Shown piece after piece: positions 41,383 through 50,108 of a DNA stretch of 64,000 nucleotides (the first letter of the stretch is position 1; the number at the start of each line of letters is the position of its first letter). Both the position numbers and the translations under genes were made by a program. The stretch comes from DASUPK01 sp963782345 (GTDB lineage Bacteria; Actinomycetota; Thermoleophilia; Solirubrobacterales; 70-9): assembly GCA_963782345.1 (NCBI GenBank), contig CAWAJF010000003.1:239191-303190 (forward strand), in the 5' to 3' direction. The notes below the pieces were generated by a model. That model saw nothing but the letters and a program-made list of their open reading frames with translations, did no database searches and was not told the DNA's origin.

Positions 41383-42944
41383 ACACTGTCGGGGCGGCGA
41401 CCACCCTTCCCGGCCTCGAGCCGGACCTGGAGCGCGCCCGGGAGCTGGCACAGGGCGCCACGGTGGTCCCGGTCCGCTACCGGTTCATCGACGACACAGA
41501 AACGCCGGTGAGCGCATTCCTGAAGCTGCGCGGTGACGGGCCGGCGTTCCTGCTCGAATCCGCTGAGCAGGGCAGGCTCGGGCGCTGGTCCTTCCTGGGC
41601 TTCCGCCCGCGCGCGATCCTGCGCTGGTCGGACGGCCGCCTCGCCGAATGGGCCAACCAGGGGTCAGGTCTTGCACACGACAGAAGTGGCATGCAAGACC
41701 TGACCCCGGATCTGACCCCGGATCGAGTCACCGAAGCGCCGGACCCGTACGCCGCCGCGGCCGAGTACCTCGGCCGCTATCAGATCGCCGAGCCCGACCA
41801 GCTGCCGCCGTTCGCCGGAGGCGCCGTCGGATTCTTCGGCTATGACCTCGTGCGCACCGTCGAGCCGCTCGCGGAGCCCAACCCCGATCCGGTCGGCCTT
41901 CCGGACATGGCCCTGATGATCACCGACGTCCTCGTCGCCTTCGATCACCAGCGACATGAGGTGACCCTGATCGCCAACGCCTTCGTCGAGGACGGCGGGA
42001 TCGAGGAGGCATATGGCAGGGCCGTGGAGACGATCGGGGAGATCCGCGAGCGTCTGCGAGATCCGGTCCCGGGCGTTGACTCTCCCGCCGAGAAGGTCCC
42101 AGTCGACTTCCAATCCAACATGTCCCGCGAGCAGTTCGAGTCGACGGTGTCCCGGATCATCGAATACGTTCACGCCGGCGACGCCTTCCAGGTTGTTCCG
42201 TCCCAGCGCTTCACCTCGCCCTGCCCGGTCGAGGCCTTCTCGATCTACCGGGGGCTGCGCACGGTCAATCCTTCGCCCTACATGTACTTCCTCGACTTCG
42301 GCGACTTCGAGATCGCCGGCGCCTCGCCCGAGCCGCTCGTCAAGGTGACCGGGGATCGTGTCGAGACGCGGCCGATCGCCGGTACCTACCCGCGCGGGGC
42401 CGACGAGGAGGAGGATCGCCTGGCGGCGGAGCGCCTGCTCCAGGATCCGAAGGAGCGTGCCGAGCACGTGATGCTGGTCGATCTCGGGCGCAACGACCTC
42501 GGCCGGGTCTGCGAGTACGGCTCGGTCACGGTCGACGAGCTGATGGTCGTCGAGACCTACTCACACGTCCTCCACATCGTCAGCCAGGTCTCGGGCAGGC
42601 TGCGGCAAGACGTCAGCGCCATGGACGCGCTCCGCTCCATCCTGCCGGCGGGCACCCTCTCGGGCGCGCCGAAGGTCCGCGCCATGCAGATCATCGACGA
42701 GCTCGAGCCCCAGAAGCGCGGCCCGTATGGGGGCGCCGTCGGATATCTGAGCTACACGGGGGACCTCGACACCGCGATCTACATCCGCTCGGTGGTCGTC
42801 AAGGACGGTCTCGTCCACGTGCAGGCGGGAGGCGGCACGGTCGCTGACGCGAAGCCGGCCTACGAGTACAACGAGTCCGTCAACAAGGCGAAGGCCGTCT
42901 TCCGCGCCGTCGAGCTGGCCGCCGAGCAGCCGGAGTGGCCCTGA
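41379..42944 (+). CDS. trpE: Anthranilate synthase component I, with in-frame palindromic insertion
   Basis: 521 residues. It makes anthranilate from chorismate with TrpG. Chorismate-binding core blocks: QVVPSQRFTSPCPVEAFSIYRGLRTVNPSPYMYFLDFGDFEIAGASPEPLVKV, RPIAGTYPRGADEEEDRLAAERLLQDPKERAEHVMLVDLGRNDLGRV, and GTLSGAPKVRAMQIIDELEP. An insertion at residues ~94-115 (GSGLAHDRSGMQDLTPDLTPD) is encoded by a palindrome (41660-41707) plus a 12-bp tandem repeat and keeps the frame open. It lies in the N-terminal domain, ahead of the catalytic part. Confidence 0.96.
   Translation: MNTVGAATTLPGLEPDLERARELAQGATVVPVRYRFIDDTETPVSAFLKLRGDGPAFLLESAEQGRLGRWSFLGFRPRAILRWSDGRLAEWANQGSGLAHDRSGMQDLTPDLTPDRVTEAPDPYAAAAEYLGRYQIAEPDQLPPFAGGAVGFFGYDLVRTVEPLAEPNPDPVGLPDMALMITDVLVAFDHQRHEVTLIANAFVEDGGIEEAYGRAVETIGEIRERLRDPVPGVDSPAEKVPVDFQSNMSREQFESTVSRIIEYVHAGDAFQVVPSQRFTSPCPVEAFSIYRGLRTVNPSPYMYFLDFGDFEIAGASPEPLVKVTGDRVETRPIAGTYPRGADEEEDRLAAERLLQDPKERAEHVMLVDLGRNDLGRVCEYGSVTVDELMVVETYSHVLHIVSQVSGRLRQDVSAMDALRSILPAGTLSGAPKVRAMQIIDELEPQKRGPYGGAVGYLSYTGDLDTAIYIRSVVVKDGLVHVQAGGGTVADAKPAYEYNESVNKAKAVFRAVELAAEQPEWP
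41660..41731. repeat. Palindromic element inserted in frame in trpE
   Basis: Two perfect 16-bp arms (41660-41675 beginning GGGGTCAGGTC, and 41692-41707) flank a 16-nt loop that itself contains CAC...GTG. The right arm runs into a tandem duplication of CTGACCCCGGAT (41700-41711 and 41712-41723). This resembles the palindromic repetitive elements (REP/RPE type) that can insert in coding frames. Confidence 0.85.
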
Positions 42945-43507
42945 TGCCGGGCGTACTGGTCATCGACAACTACGACTCCTTCACGTACAACCTCGTCCAG
43001 TTCCTGGGGGAGCTGGGGGCGGAGGTCGGCGTGGTGCGCAACGACAGGGCGACCGTGGACGAGCTGGCCCGCCTGAAGCCGGACCGGCTCGTCGTCTCGC
43101 CCGGTCCCTGCACGCCGAAGGAGGCTGGGATCTCCGTCGACGCGATCCGTACCTTCGCGGGGGCGGGCACGCCGGTCCTCGGAGTCTGCCTCGGGCACCA
43201 GTCCATGGTGGAGGCGTTCGGCGGGAAGGTCGTCCGGGGGGATCCGATCCACGGCAAGGACGCGGAGGTGAGGCACGACGGCAGGACGATCTACGAGGGC
43301 CTCTCGAATCCGCTGATCGCCGGGCGCTACCACTCCCTGATCGCCGACCCCGCGCTGCCAGACGAGCTCGAGGTCACCTCAACATATGGCGACGTCGTCA
43401 TGGGGGTGCGCCACCGGGAGCTGCCCGCCGAGGGTGTGCAGTTCCATCCCGAGTCGGTCCTCACCCCGCAGGGCAAGAGGCTGCTGGCTAACTTCCTGGA
43501 CGGCTAG
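42944..43507 (+). CDS. trpG: Anthranilate synthase component II (glutamine amidotransferase)
   Basis: 187 residues. Class I amidotransferase with the oxyanion loop SPGPCTPKEAGIS, nucleophile Cys in GVCLGHQSMVEAFGG and the His-Glu pair in GVQFHPESVLT. It supplies ammonia to TrpE, and may also serve PabB. The ATG overlaps the trpE stop (TGATG), giving tight translational coupling. Confidence 0.96.
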   Translation: MPGVLVIDNYDSFTYNLVQFLGELGAEVGVVRNDRATVDELARLKPDRLVVSPGPCTPKEAGISVDAIRTFAGAGTPVLGVCLGHQSMVEAFGGKVVRGDPIHGKDAEVRHDGRTIYEGLSNPLIAGRYHSLIADPALPDELEVTSTYGDVVMGVRHRELPAEGVQFHPESVLTPQGKRLLANFLDG

Positions 43508-43521
43508 CCCGCGCCGCGACC

Positions 43522-44556
43522 ATGCCCAACGACATCCTCACACGCGCGATCGACGAGATCTGCGCCGGGACCCATCTGACCGCCGACCACACCTCCGCGG
43601 CGCTCGCGGAGATCATGGAGGGCAGGGCCAGCGAGGTGCAGACGGCGGCCTTCCTGATCTCGCTGCGCGCCAAGGGCGAGACGGTCTCGGAGCTCGTCGG
43701 GCTGGCTCGCACCATGCGATCGCTGGCGGCGCACGTCGAGATCGACAAGCCGGGCCTGCTCGACACGGCCGGCACGGGCGGTGGCCCGACCACCTTCAAC
43801 ATCTCGACCACGGCCGCGCTGATCGCGGCCGGGGCGGGCTGTTTCGTCGCCAAGCACGGCAATCGCTCCGCGACCAGCCGCTCGGGCTCGGCCGACATGC
43901 TCGAGGCGCTGGGGGTCGACATCGAGCTGTCCCCGGAGGAGGTCGCGACCTGCATCGACGAGGTCGGCTTCGGCTTCATGTTCGCCCCGAAGCACCACAA
44001 GGCGATGGCCCATGTGGTCCCGGTTCGGAAGGAGCTCGCGGTCCGCACGGTCTTCAACTTCCTCGGTCCGCTGACGAACCCCGCCGGCGCCAACGCGCAC
44101 CTGCTGGGGGTCTCGGATCGCGGCTACCAGGAGATCATCGCCGACGCCCTCCTCCAGCTCGGCTGCCTGAGGGCGCTGGTCGTCTCGGCCGACGACGGCA
44201 TCGACGAGCTCAGCATCGCATCGCGGACGAGGGTGATCGAGGTGGTCGACGGACGAACCGAGGAGTGGTTCGTCGAAGCCGCCGACCTCGGTCTGCAGAC
44301 CGCCGACCTCGATGCGATCCTCGGCGGGGAGCCGGCGGAGAACGCGGCCACCGGCCGATCCGTGCTCGAGGGAGCGGCGGGCCCGGCCCGTGAGGTGTCG
44401 ATTCTCAATGCGGGGGCGGCGATCTACGTGGCGGGCGGCGCGAGCGACCTCGCCGGCGGAGTCACCAAGGCCACCGAGGCGATCGACTCGGGCGCCGCGG
44501 CGGGCGTCCTCGCCCGTTTGGTCGCGCGATCTCGCGAGCTGTCCGCCGCGAGCTAA
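43522..44556 (+). CDS. trpD: Anthranilate phosphoribosyltransferase
   Basis: 344 residues. PRPP-binding motif DTAGTGGGPTTFNISTTAALIAAGAG, followed by KHGNRSATSRSGSADMLEALG, FAPKHHKAMAHVVPVRKELAVRTVFNFLGPLTNPAGA and DDGIDELS (D-E-x2 metal site). Third gene of the first trp block. Confidence 0.97.
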   Translation: MPNDILTRAIDEICAGTHLTADHTSAALAEIMEGRASEVQTAAFLISLRAKGETVSELVGLARTMRSLAAHVEIDKPGLLDTAGTGGGPTTFNISTTAALIAAGAGCFVAKHGNRSATSRSGSADMLEALGVDIELSPEEVATCIDEVGFGFMFAPKHHKAMAHVVPVRKELAVRTVFNFLGPLTNPAGANAHLLGVSDRGYQEIIADALLQLGCLRALVVSADDGIDELSIASRTRVIEVVDGRTEEWFVEAADLGLQTADLDAILGGEPAENAATGRSVLEGAAGPAREVSILNAGAAIYVAGGASDLAGGVTKATEAIDSGAAAGVLARLVARSRELSAAS

Positions 44557-44571
44557 GGTCCAACGGACGAG

Positions 44572-45378
44572 ATGGGGATGATCGAAGAGCTGGTCGGGTC
44601 CGCGCGCAGAGGCGCGGCGCGACGCCAAGCCGAGGTCCCGCTGGAGGAGCTCGAGGGAAGGCTGGCCGGGAGGCCGGAGCAGCGGCCCTTCGGTGAAGCC
44701 CTGGTGCGGCCGGGCCTGTCCGTGATCGCCGAGTTCAAGCGCCGCTCTCCGAGCGCCGGGGCGATTCGCGACGGCATCGCTCCGGCGGGGGTCGCTCGAG
44801 CGTACGAGGAGGGAGGCGCGGCGGCGCTCTCCGTATTGACCGACGCCGAGCATTTCGGAGGCACTCTCGACGACCTCCGGACGGCCCGCGAGGCCTGCGC
44901 CCTCCCGGTTCTCCAGAAGGACTTCATCGTCGATCGCTACCAGCTCTACGAGGCTGCCGTTGCCGGCGCCGACGCGATCCTCTTGATCGTCGCCGCGCTC
45001 GACCAGGAGGAGCTCGCGCGGCTCGTGGACGAGGCGCATGGCCTCGACCTCGATGCGGTGATCGAGGTGCACAGCGAACCGGAGCTCGAAACGGCGCTTA
45101 CGTTCGATGCCGAGATCCTCGGAATCAACAACCGGAACCTGGACGACTTCACCGTGGACGTAGCGACGACCTTCGAGCTGATCACGGACGTGCCGGCCGG
45201 AAAGACGGTCGTGTCGGAGAGCGGGATCGCGGCCCGGGCCACCCTCGAGGAGCTCGAGCGGGTCGGCGTGGACGCCGTGCTGATCGGCGAGGCGCTGATG
45301 CGGGCCGACGATCCGGCGGCGAAGGTGAGGGAGCTGACCGCCGACGAGGACTCGACCCGCGAGCACCTCCTTCCCTAG
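44572..45378 (+). CDS. trpC: Indole-3-glycerol phosphate synthase
   Basis: 268 residues. TIM-barrel with VIAEFKRRSPSAGAIRDGI, ALSVLTDAEHFGGTLDDL, VLQKDFIVDRYQLYEAAVAGADAILLI, LGINNRNLDDFTVD and VSESGIAARATLEEL. Last gene of the first trp block; a hairpin and ACCCGATTAAT follow, then four unrelated genes before trpF. Confidence 0.97.
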   Translation: MGMIEELVGSARRGAARRQAEVPLEELEGRLAGRPEQRPFGEALVRPGLSVIAEFKRRSPSAGAIRDGIAPAGVARAYEEGGAAALSVLTDAEHFGGTLDDLRTAREACALPVLQKDFIVDRYQLYEAAVAGADAILLIVAALDQEELARLVDEAHGLDLDAVIEVHSEPELETALTFDAEILGINNRNLDDFTVDVATTFELITDVPAGKTVVSESGIAARATLEELERVGVDAVLIGEALMRADDPAAKVRELTADEDSTREHLLP

Positions 45379-45388
45379 GTGTGAGGGT

Positions 45389-45414
45389 GCTCCGCGAGGA
45401 GCAACCCGATTAAT
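45389..45414. repeat. Hairpin plus ACCCGATTAAT, copy 1 (after trpC)
   Basis: TGCTCC-GCGA-GGAGCA forms a 6-bp stem with a GCGA loop and is followed directly by ACCCGATTAAT. The 14-mer GCAACCCGATTAAT (45401-45414) recurs at 50069-50082, just before trpF, also after a hairpin but with a different stem sequence. Confidence 0.6.
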
Positions 45415-45473
45415 TACGGAACCCGAAGGCCCTGCTTAGAGTGGGTTAAGCGGCGGAGCCCACACTGGCCCGC

Positions 45474-46679
45474 ATGCAGTCCCTGAAGAGATTCCTCGCG
45501 ACCAGCTTCGGGTCCGCCGTCGCCGGTGGCCTCGTCGTGCTGGTGCTCGGCCTGGTCCTGATCCAGACCGGCGTCGTGGACACAAGCGACGACAACAGCT
45601 CGGCGCCCGTGATCGAGCCGGCCGCGCTGGCCCGCCCCGCGAGCAATTCGAGCCAGGGACTGACGGTCCACGACATCTACCAGCGCGATGGTGGCGGTGT
45701 CGCCTTCATCCGCTCGACGATCGTGCAGAAGAGCCAGTCCGTGTTCGGCTTCCCCCAGCAGCAGAGCAGCGAGGCCACCGGATCCGGGTTCCTGATCGAC
45801 AACGAGGGCCACATCCTCACCAACGCACACGTGGTAGAGGGGGCCCAGAAGGTCGAGGTCGAGCTGGGCAGCGGTTCGCAGCAGCAGGCGCAGGTGGTCG
45901 GCTCCGACCCCTCCAGCGACATCGCGCTGCTCAAGGTCGACAACACGGATGGCGCCCACCCGCTGCCCCTCGGCGACTCATCGAAGGTGCAAGTCGGGGA
46001 TCCGGTGGTCGCGATCGGCAACCCCTTCGCGCTCGACCGGACGGTGACGAGCGGGATCGTCTCCGCATTGCAGCGCCAGATCCAGGCGCCCAACGGCTTC
46101 TCGATCAGCGACGTGATCCAGACCGACGCCGCGATCAACCCCGGCAACTCCGGCGGCCCGCTGATCAACGGCGCGGGCCAGGTGATCGGGATCAACTCTC
46201 AGATCGAGAGCCAGAGCGGCGGCAACGAGGGCGTCGGCTTCGCCGTCCCGATCAAGACCGCTGCCGACGTCGTCTCGCAGCTCGAGAACGGCGGCCAGGT
46301 CCACCAGGCCTATCTGGGGATCTCAGGCGGCGACATCACACCCGAGATCGCCCGGGCGCTCAACCTGCCCGTCACCCAGGGTGTGCTGATCGAGCGCGCA
46401 CTGAGCGGCGGTCCGGCGGCCGACGCGGGGATCAAGGGCGCGACCGGCCAGGCGACGATCTCCGGACAGACCTTTCCCGTCGGCGGCGACATCATCACGA
46501 AGATCGATGGCAAGCCGATCACCGGCATGGACGACGTCGTCTCCGCGGTCAACGATCACAAGCCCGGCGACACGATCACGCTGACCGTCTTCAGCGGCGG
46601 CCACCAGAAGGACGTCACCGTGAAGCTCGGCGACCGCCCGTCGCACGTGCAGGACTCGAACTCCAGCTCGCTGCCGTAG
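45474..46679 (+). CDS. HtrA/DegP-like trypsin serine protease with PDZ domain
   Basis: 401 residues. One N-terminal membrane anchor (residues ~12-33), a low-complexity linker, a trypsin-like domain with triad His119 (NAHVV), Asp149 (SDIALLKVD) and Ser226 (GNSGGPL), and a C-terminal PDZ domain (YLGISGGDITPEIARALNLPVTQGVLIERALSGGPAADAGIKG...GMDDVVSAVNDHKPGDTITL). It is a membrane-anchored extracellular protease of the protein-quality-control type. A weak box CACACT lies 7 nt before the ATG. It splits the trp genes. Confidence 0.95.
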   Translation: MQSLKRFLATSFGSAVAGGLVVLVLGLVLIQTGVVDTSDDNSSAPVIEPAALARPASNSSQGLTVHDIYQRDGGGVAFIRSTIVQKSQSVFGFPQQQSSEATGSGFLIDNEGHILTNAHVVEGAQKVEVELGSGSQQQAQVVGSDPSSDIALLKVDNTDGAHPLPLGDSSKVQVGDPVVAIGNPFALDRTVTSGIVSALQRQIQAPNGFSISDVIQTDAAINPGNSGGPLINGAGQVIGINSQIESQSGGNEGVGFAVPIKTAADVVSQLENGGQVHQAYLGISGGDITPEIARALNLPVTQGVLIERALSGGPAADAGIKGATGQATISGQTFPVGGDIITKIDGKPITGMDDVVSAVNDHKPGDTITLTVFSGGHQKDVTVKLGDRPSHVQDSNSSSLP

Positions 46680-46690
46680 GAGCAGCCGAG

Positions 46691-46742
46691 GCGCCCAGGC
46701 GCCCCGCATCGCTTCACTGGCGCCCGCTTGCGTCCTGGGCGC
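46691..46742 (+). terminator. Structured region after the HtrA gene
   Basis: GCGCCCAGG (46691-46699) pairs with CCTGGGCGC (46734-46742); the loop contains further GGCGCC palindromes. No T tract. Plausible transcript end. Confidence 0.4.
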
Positions 46743-46777
46743 AGGGCGCACGACCTGGGGTTGGTTCAGCAAACACC

Positions 46778-46783
46778 TACGCT
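46778..46783 (+). promoter_or_regulatory. -10-like box of gene 46791 (leaderless)
   Basis: TACGCT, 7 nt before ATG 46791. Confidence 0.4.
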
Positions 46784-46790
46784 GATCCGG

Positions 46791-47699
46791 ATGCTTGCGT
46801 CTGAGAGCTCCTCAATGCCTCGCCTGGCCGGATATGCCCTCGCAGCACTGGCAGCAGTTCTCCTGGTGTGCGCGGTGCCCTTGACAGCGGCCGCGGCCGG
46901 CTCGATCGTGCGTCCTCAGCCGAGAATCCTGAGCGCGTCGTGGGGCACCGACAACGCGGTCGGCTGTCCGAGTGGCGAACAGGGTCTGGACAACATCCCC
47001 GTCACCTTCAACTGGTTCATCCGTCGCTCATCGATTCAGACCGCGGACTTCCGGGTCGTGCGAAGCGATGGAAGCATCGCGACCCCGACCTGCGCACTTC
47101 AGTTCCCGCCGGACGAGTCGGACGAGGGTCAGACGGTGAATCTGATTGGCGACTTCGGGGACTCGGGGAGCGGCCCGACGCCGGTTGCGATCCGCGTTGC
47201 TGGGGCGCTCAAGGGCCGGGCGCCCGGAGAGAAACGATGGAGGCGGATCGCGCACCGGCTGAAGACCAAGGTCGAGCCGTTGTCCGGAGGCCCGTACATC
47301 GTGGACGCGTGGAAGCTCACGCCTGCGATCTACCACGGTGACGCCAACCGCTGCACGGTCGGCAAGACCTTCGTACGCGTGATGTGGTCCAACGGGCTCA
47401 CGGCCTACCCAACGGGTGCTGAGGTTGGCCCCCCCGTTGTTGCGTCCTACCGCGCCGTCTACAAACTTCGGAACGGCAACGTCGTCGCGGTTGCCCCACT
47501 CGATGTAGCCGACCTCCACGATCATCCGAACTCGGCCAACGCCGACAACATGCATGATCTCTGCCTCCCGCGGACCCCTCGCGGTGCGAAGCTCACGGGA
47601 GTGAAGATCGGCGGCGGACTGATTCAGGACCCCAATGGCGATCCGAACGTCGCTCAGAAGTTCAGAGCACCGCGGGCTGGCAGACACACCCGGGCCTAG
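46791..47699 (+). CDS. Secreted protein of unknown function
   Basis: 302 residues, no recognised family. A signal peptide (MPRLAGYALAALAAVLLVCAVPLTAAAAG) follows eight extra residues; ATG 46791 is favoured by a -10-like box 7 nt upstream, ATG 46815 is the alternative. The mature part has four cysteines (VGCPSGEQG, TPTCALQF, NRCTVGKT, HDLCLPR), beta-rich stretches and a VDAWKLTPAIYHGDANRCTVG segment. Base use is slightly less GC-rich than neighbours, and with its position inside the split trp region this suggests later arrival; that is inference. Confidence 0.7.
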   Translation: MLASESSSMPRLAGYALAALAAVLLVCAVPLTAAAAGSIVRPQPRILSASWGTDNAVGCPSGEQGLDNIPVTFNWFIRRSSIQTADFRVVRSDGSIATPTCALQFPPDESDEGQTVNLIGDFGDSGSGPTPVAIRVAGALKGRAPGEKRWRRIAHRLKTKVEPLSGGPYIVDAWKLTPAIYHGDANRCTVGKTFVRVMWSNGLTAYPTGAEVGPPVVASYRAVYKLRNGNVVAVAPLDVADLHDHPNSANADNMHDLCLPRTPRGAKLTGVKIGGGLIQDPNGDPNVAQKFRAPRAGRHTRA

Positions 47700-47717
47700 C
47701 GGTTGCTGGTCTTACGG

Positions 47718-48764
47718 CTAGGCGGCAGCCGGCGCGGCGACCACTCCGTGCTCGATCAGGCTCTCGCCGGTCTCGGCGATCGTGTCCTCGATCGGGCGCG
47801 GGGTCCAGCCCAGGCTGCTCCGGGCCTTTTCCGAGCTGAGCTCGGTCTTCTTGCCGAGGCCGCCGACCACCGAGCGGATGCCGCCGTCGAACAGCGCCAT
47901 GCCTCGCACCAGGATGTCCGGGATCGTCCGGGTCGGGACCTTCGATGCGCGGTCGCCGAGGCGCTCGCGGAGGATCTCACTCATCTCCGCCATCCAGAGG
48001 AACTCGGTGGTGGCGATGAAGCGCTGCCCGCCCGCCTCGGGGCTGGTCATCGCGAGGATCTCCAGCTCGGCGACGTCGCGGACGTCGACGAAGCTGAACC
48101 CGAGGCGGGGCACGCCCGGGAGGCCCTTGAGCAGCCGCTCGATCGACTCGATCGAATACGAGATGTCGTCGTTCAGCACCGGGCCGATGATCGCTCCCGG
48201 GTTGACCACCGCCAGGCGATCTCGCTCTCCGCGCTCATCGACCAGCTCCCAGGCCGCCCGCTCGGCGATCGTCTTCGAGCGCACGTACGGGGTCAGTCCG
48301 CTCCCGTCCGGATCGGTCCAGTCCTCCTCGGTGAGAGGCCGCGACTCCGAGTCGGGGGCGAGCCGCACCGCCGCGATCGAGGAGGTGACGACGACGCGCT
48401 TGACGCCGTGGTCGAGCGCCATGCGCAGGACGCGAAGCGTTCCGTCGCGGGCCGGGACGATCAGCTCGTCCGGATCCTTTGGCTGCTTGGCGGGGAAGGG
48501 GGAGGCGACGTGGAGCACGTAGTCACAGCCCTCGATCGCGAGCGGCCAGTGCTCGTCGCTCATCAGCTCGGCCTGGTGGACCGTGAGCCTGCCTCCTGGA
48601 TCCACCTGCGACTCGACCGCGGCGTGGACGTCGCGCTCGCGCGAGGGGTTGCGGACGGTGGTGCGGACGCGGTAACCGCGTTCGAGCAGGCCGATGATGC
48701 ACCAGCCGGCCAGGAAGCCCGAGCCGCCCGTGACTAGCGCTGTCTTGCCGTCGCCCTCGGCCAT
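47718..48764 (-). CDS. NAD(P)-dependent epimerase/dihydroflavonol-4-reductase-like SDR
   Basis: 348 residues, extended SDR. Rossmann motif TALVTGGSGFLAGWCIIGLLERG, VASPFPAKQPKDPDELI, catalytic region VVVTSSIAAV and Y-x3-K in TPYVRSKTIAERAAWELV. This is the aldehyde reductase/dihydroflavonol reductase type; the substrate is unknown. Its 5' end overlaps the 3' end of the CFA-synthase-like gene by 31 bp on the same strand, so both are in one operon. Confidence 0.9.
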   Translation of the reverse strand: MAEGDGKTALVTGGSGFLAGWCIIGLLERGYRVRTTVRNPSRERDVHAAVESQVDPGGRLTVHQAELMSDEHWPLAIEGCDYVLHVASPFPAKQPKDPDELIVPARDGTLRVLRMALDHGVKRVVVTSSIAAVRLAPDSESRPLTEEDWTDPDGSGLTPYVRSKTIAERAAWELVDERGERDRLAVVNPGAIIGPVLNDDISYSIESIERLLKGLPGVPRLGFSFVDVRDVAELEILAMTSPEAGGQRFIATTEFLWMAEMSEILRERLGDRASKVPTRTIPDILVRGMALFDGGIRSVVGGLGKKTELSSEKARSSLGWTPRPIEDTIAETGESLIEHGVVAAPAAA

Positions 48765-49978
48765 CGGTCCTCCGTGACCCTAGTCGAGTGCCGGGGCTTC
48801 GCGAACAGAACCTGGACGTCGCGCAGCCGTCGCTCGCGGAAGCCGGCCTCGCTCATCGCGAGCCACAGAGTCCACAGCCGCCTGAATGGCTCGTCGTAGC
48901 CGAGCTCGCCGGCCAGATCCGCGTTGGCAATGAATCGCTCGCGCCAGATCTCGAGGGTGCGCGCGTAGTGAGCGCCGATCTCCTCCAGCCAGACCGTGCT
49001 CATGTCGGTCTCGCTCGCGATGCGGCGCTGGATCACCTCGACCGACGGCAGGCAGCCCCCCGGGAAGATCAGTGTGTTGGCGAAGCTCTGCGCCGCCTTC
49101 TCGGTCTCGTAGAGGCGGTCGTCGATCACGATCGACTGCAGGAAGAAGAGCCCGTCCGGCTCCAGCAGCTCGGAGCACCGGCGGAAGAAGATGTCGAAGT
49201 ACTGCCAGCCGACGGCCTCGATCATCTCCAGGGAGACGAGCTTCGAGTAGCGGCCGCGGAGGTCTCGGTAGTCCTCGAGCAGGACGGTGACGCGGTCCTC
49301 GACGCCCGCGTCTCGGATCCTGCGCAGTGCCCCCTCGCGCTGCTCGTGGGAGATCGTCGTGCTGGTAACCCGGCATCCGTACCGACTCGCCGCGAAGGCG
49401 GCCATGCCTCCCCAGCCGGTGCCGAGCTCGAGGAGGTGGTCGTCCGGCCCGAGCTCGAGCGCCTGGCAGATGCGCTCCAGCCGGTGCTCCTGGGCCTCGG
49501 CCAGGGTTGCATCCGGGTGGGGGAAGACCGCCGACGAGTACATCATCGACTCGTCGAGATAGAGGGCGAAGAGATCGTTGCCGAGGTCGTAGTGGGCCGA
49601 GATGTGACGGCGCGAGGCGCTCTTGCTGTTTCGGGGGACGCGCCACAGCGTTCGCTCGAGAGGCACGATCAGGGGGTGGAGGCGCCGCCGCCAGGCGTCG
49701 AGCGAACCGAGATTGCGGCAGGCCATCCGGATCAGCGCAACGAGGTCGTCGCAGTCCCAGACACCGTCGCGGTAGGCCTCGCCGAGACCGACGCTGCCGC
49801 CGAGGACGGCACGGTAGAAGCGAAGGGAATTGACCTTGATGGTCGCCGCCAGGTCGGCCGCCGTCTCGCCGAATCGAAAGCGCCGGCCGTCCGGCTCGAT
49901 CAGCTCCAGGCTGCCGCCGCGCACTCGGGAGAAGGCGCCGAGAGCGAGTCGCCTGGTGGCTCCCTCGATCGCGGTCAT
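48734..49978 (-). CDS. Cyclopropane-fatty-acyl-phospholipid synthase family methyltransferase
   Basis: 414 residues. SAM site LLELGTGWGGMAAFAASRYGCRVTSTTISHEQREGALRRI, with RHISAHYDLGNDLFALYLDESMMYSSAVF upstream and VSLEMIEAVGWQYFDIFFRRCSELLEPDGLFFLQSIVIDDR after it: the full CFA synthase pattern. It adds a methylene (or methyl) group to unsaturated acyl chains in membrane lipids. ATG 49978 is preceded by TAGGCT 8 nt upstream. Confidence 0.92.
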   Translation of the reverse strand: MTAIEGATRRLALGAFSRVRGGSLELIEPDGRRFRFGETAADLAATIKVNSLRFYRAVLGGSVGLGEAYRDGVWDCDDLVALIRMACRNLGSLDAWRRRLHPLIVPLERTLWRVPRNSKSASRRHISAHYDLGNDLFALYLDESMMYSSAVFPHPDATLAEAQEHRLERICQALELGPDDHLLELGTGWGGMAAFAASRYGCRVTSTTISHEQREGALRRIRDAGVEDRVTVLLEDYRDLRGRYSKLVSLEMIEAVGWQYFDIFFRRCSELLEPDGLFFLQSIVIDDRLYETEKAAQSFANTLIFPGGCLPSVEVIQRRIASETDMSTVWLEEIGAHYARTLEIWRERFIANADLAGELGYDEPFRRLWTLWLAMSEAGFRERRLRDVQVLFAKPRHSTRVTEDRWPRATARQR

Positions 49979-49986
49979 TGACCGGC

Positions 49987-49992
49987 AGCCTA
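49987..49992 (-). promoter_or_regulatory. -10-like box of the CFA-synthase-like gene
   Basis: TAGGCT on the minus strand, 8 nt before ATG 49978. Confidence 0.4.
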
Positions 49993-50023
49993 CTCCCGGA
50001 ACGCCTGCTCGCATGGTCCGAGG

Positions 50024-50082
50024 GTGCGCGTGCGAGCGCGCAACCCGACTGGCGCATGCGCGAAAAGCGCAACCCGATTAAT
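50024..50082. repeat. Two hairpin-ACCCGA(T/C)T units before trpF
   Basis: Unit a: TGCGCG-N6-CGCGCA then ACCCGACT (to about 50050). Unit b: TGCGC-GAAAA-GCGCA then ACCCGATTAAT (to 50082). Both repeat the layout seen at 45389-45414, with stems that differ in sequence but keep pairing. They lie directly upstream of the trpFBA promoter box. Confidence 0.6.
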
Positions 50083-50096
50083 GAAGGCGATCCGCC

Positions 50097-50102
50097 TACC
50101 CT
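50097..50102 (+). promoter_or_regulatory. -10-like box of trpF (leaderless)
   Basis: TACCCT, 6 nt before ATG 50109. Confidence 0.5.
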
Positions 50103-50108
50103 TGTCGC

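Noticed and set aside
43504..45366. Long minus-strand open frame (620 codons) opposite trpD-trpC
   Set aside because: It is the antisense shadow of two clear trp genes; the protein has no family pattern. GC-rich codon bias leaves long antisense frames open.
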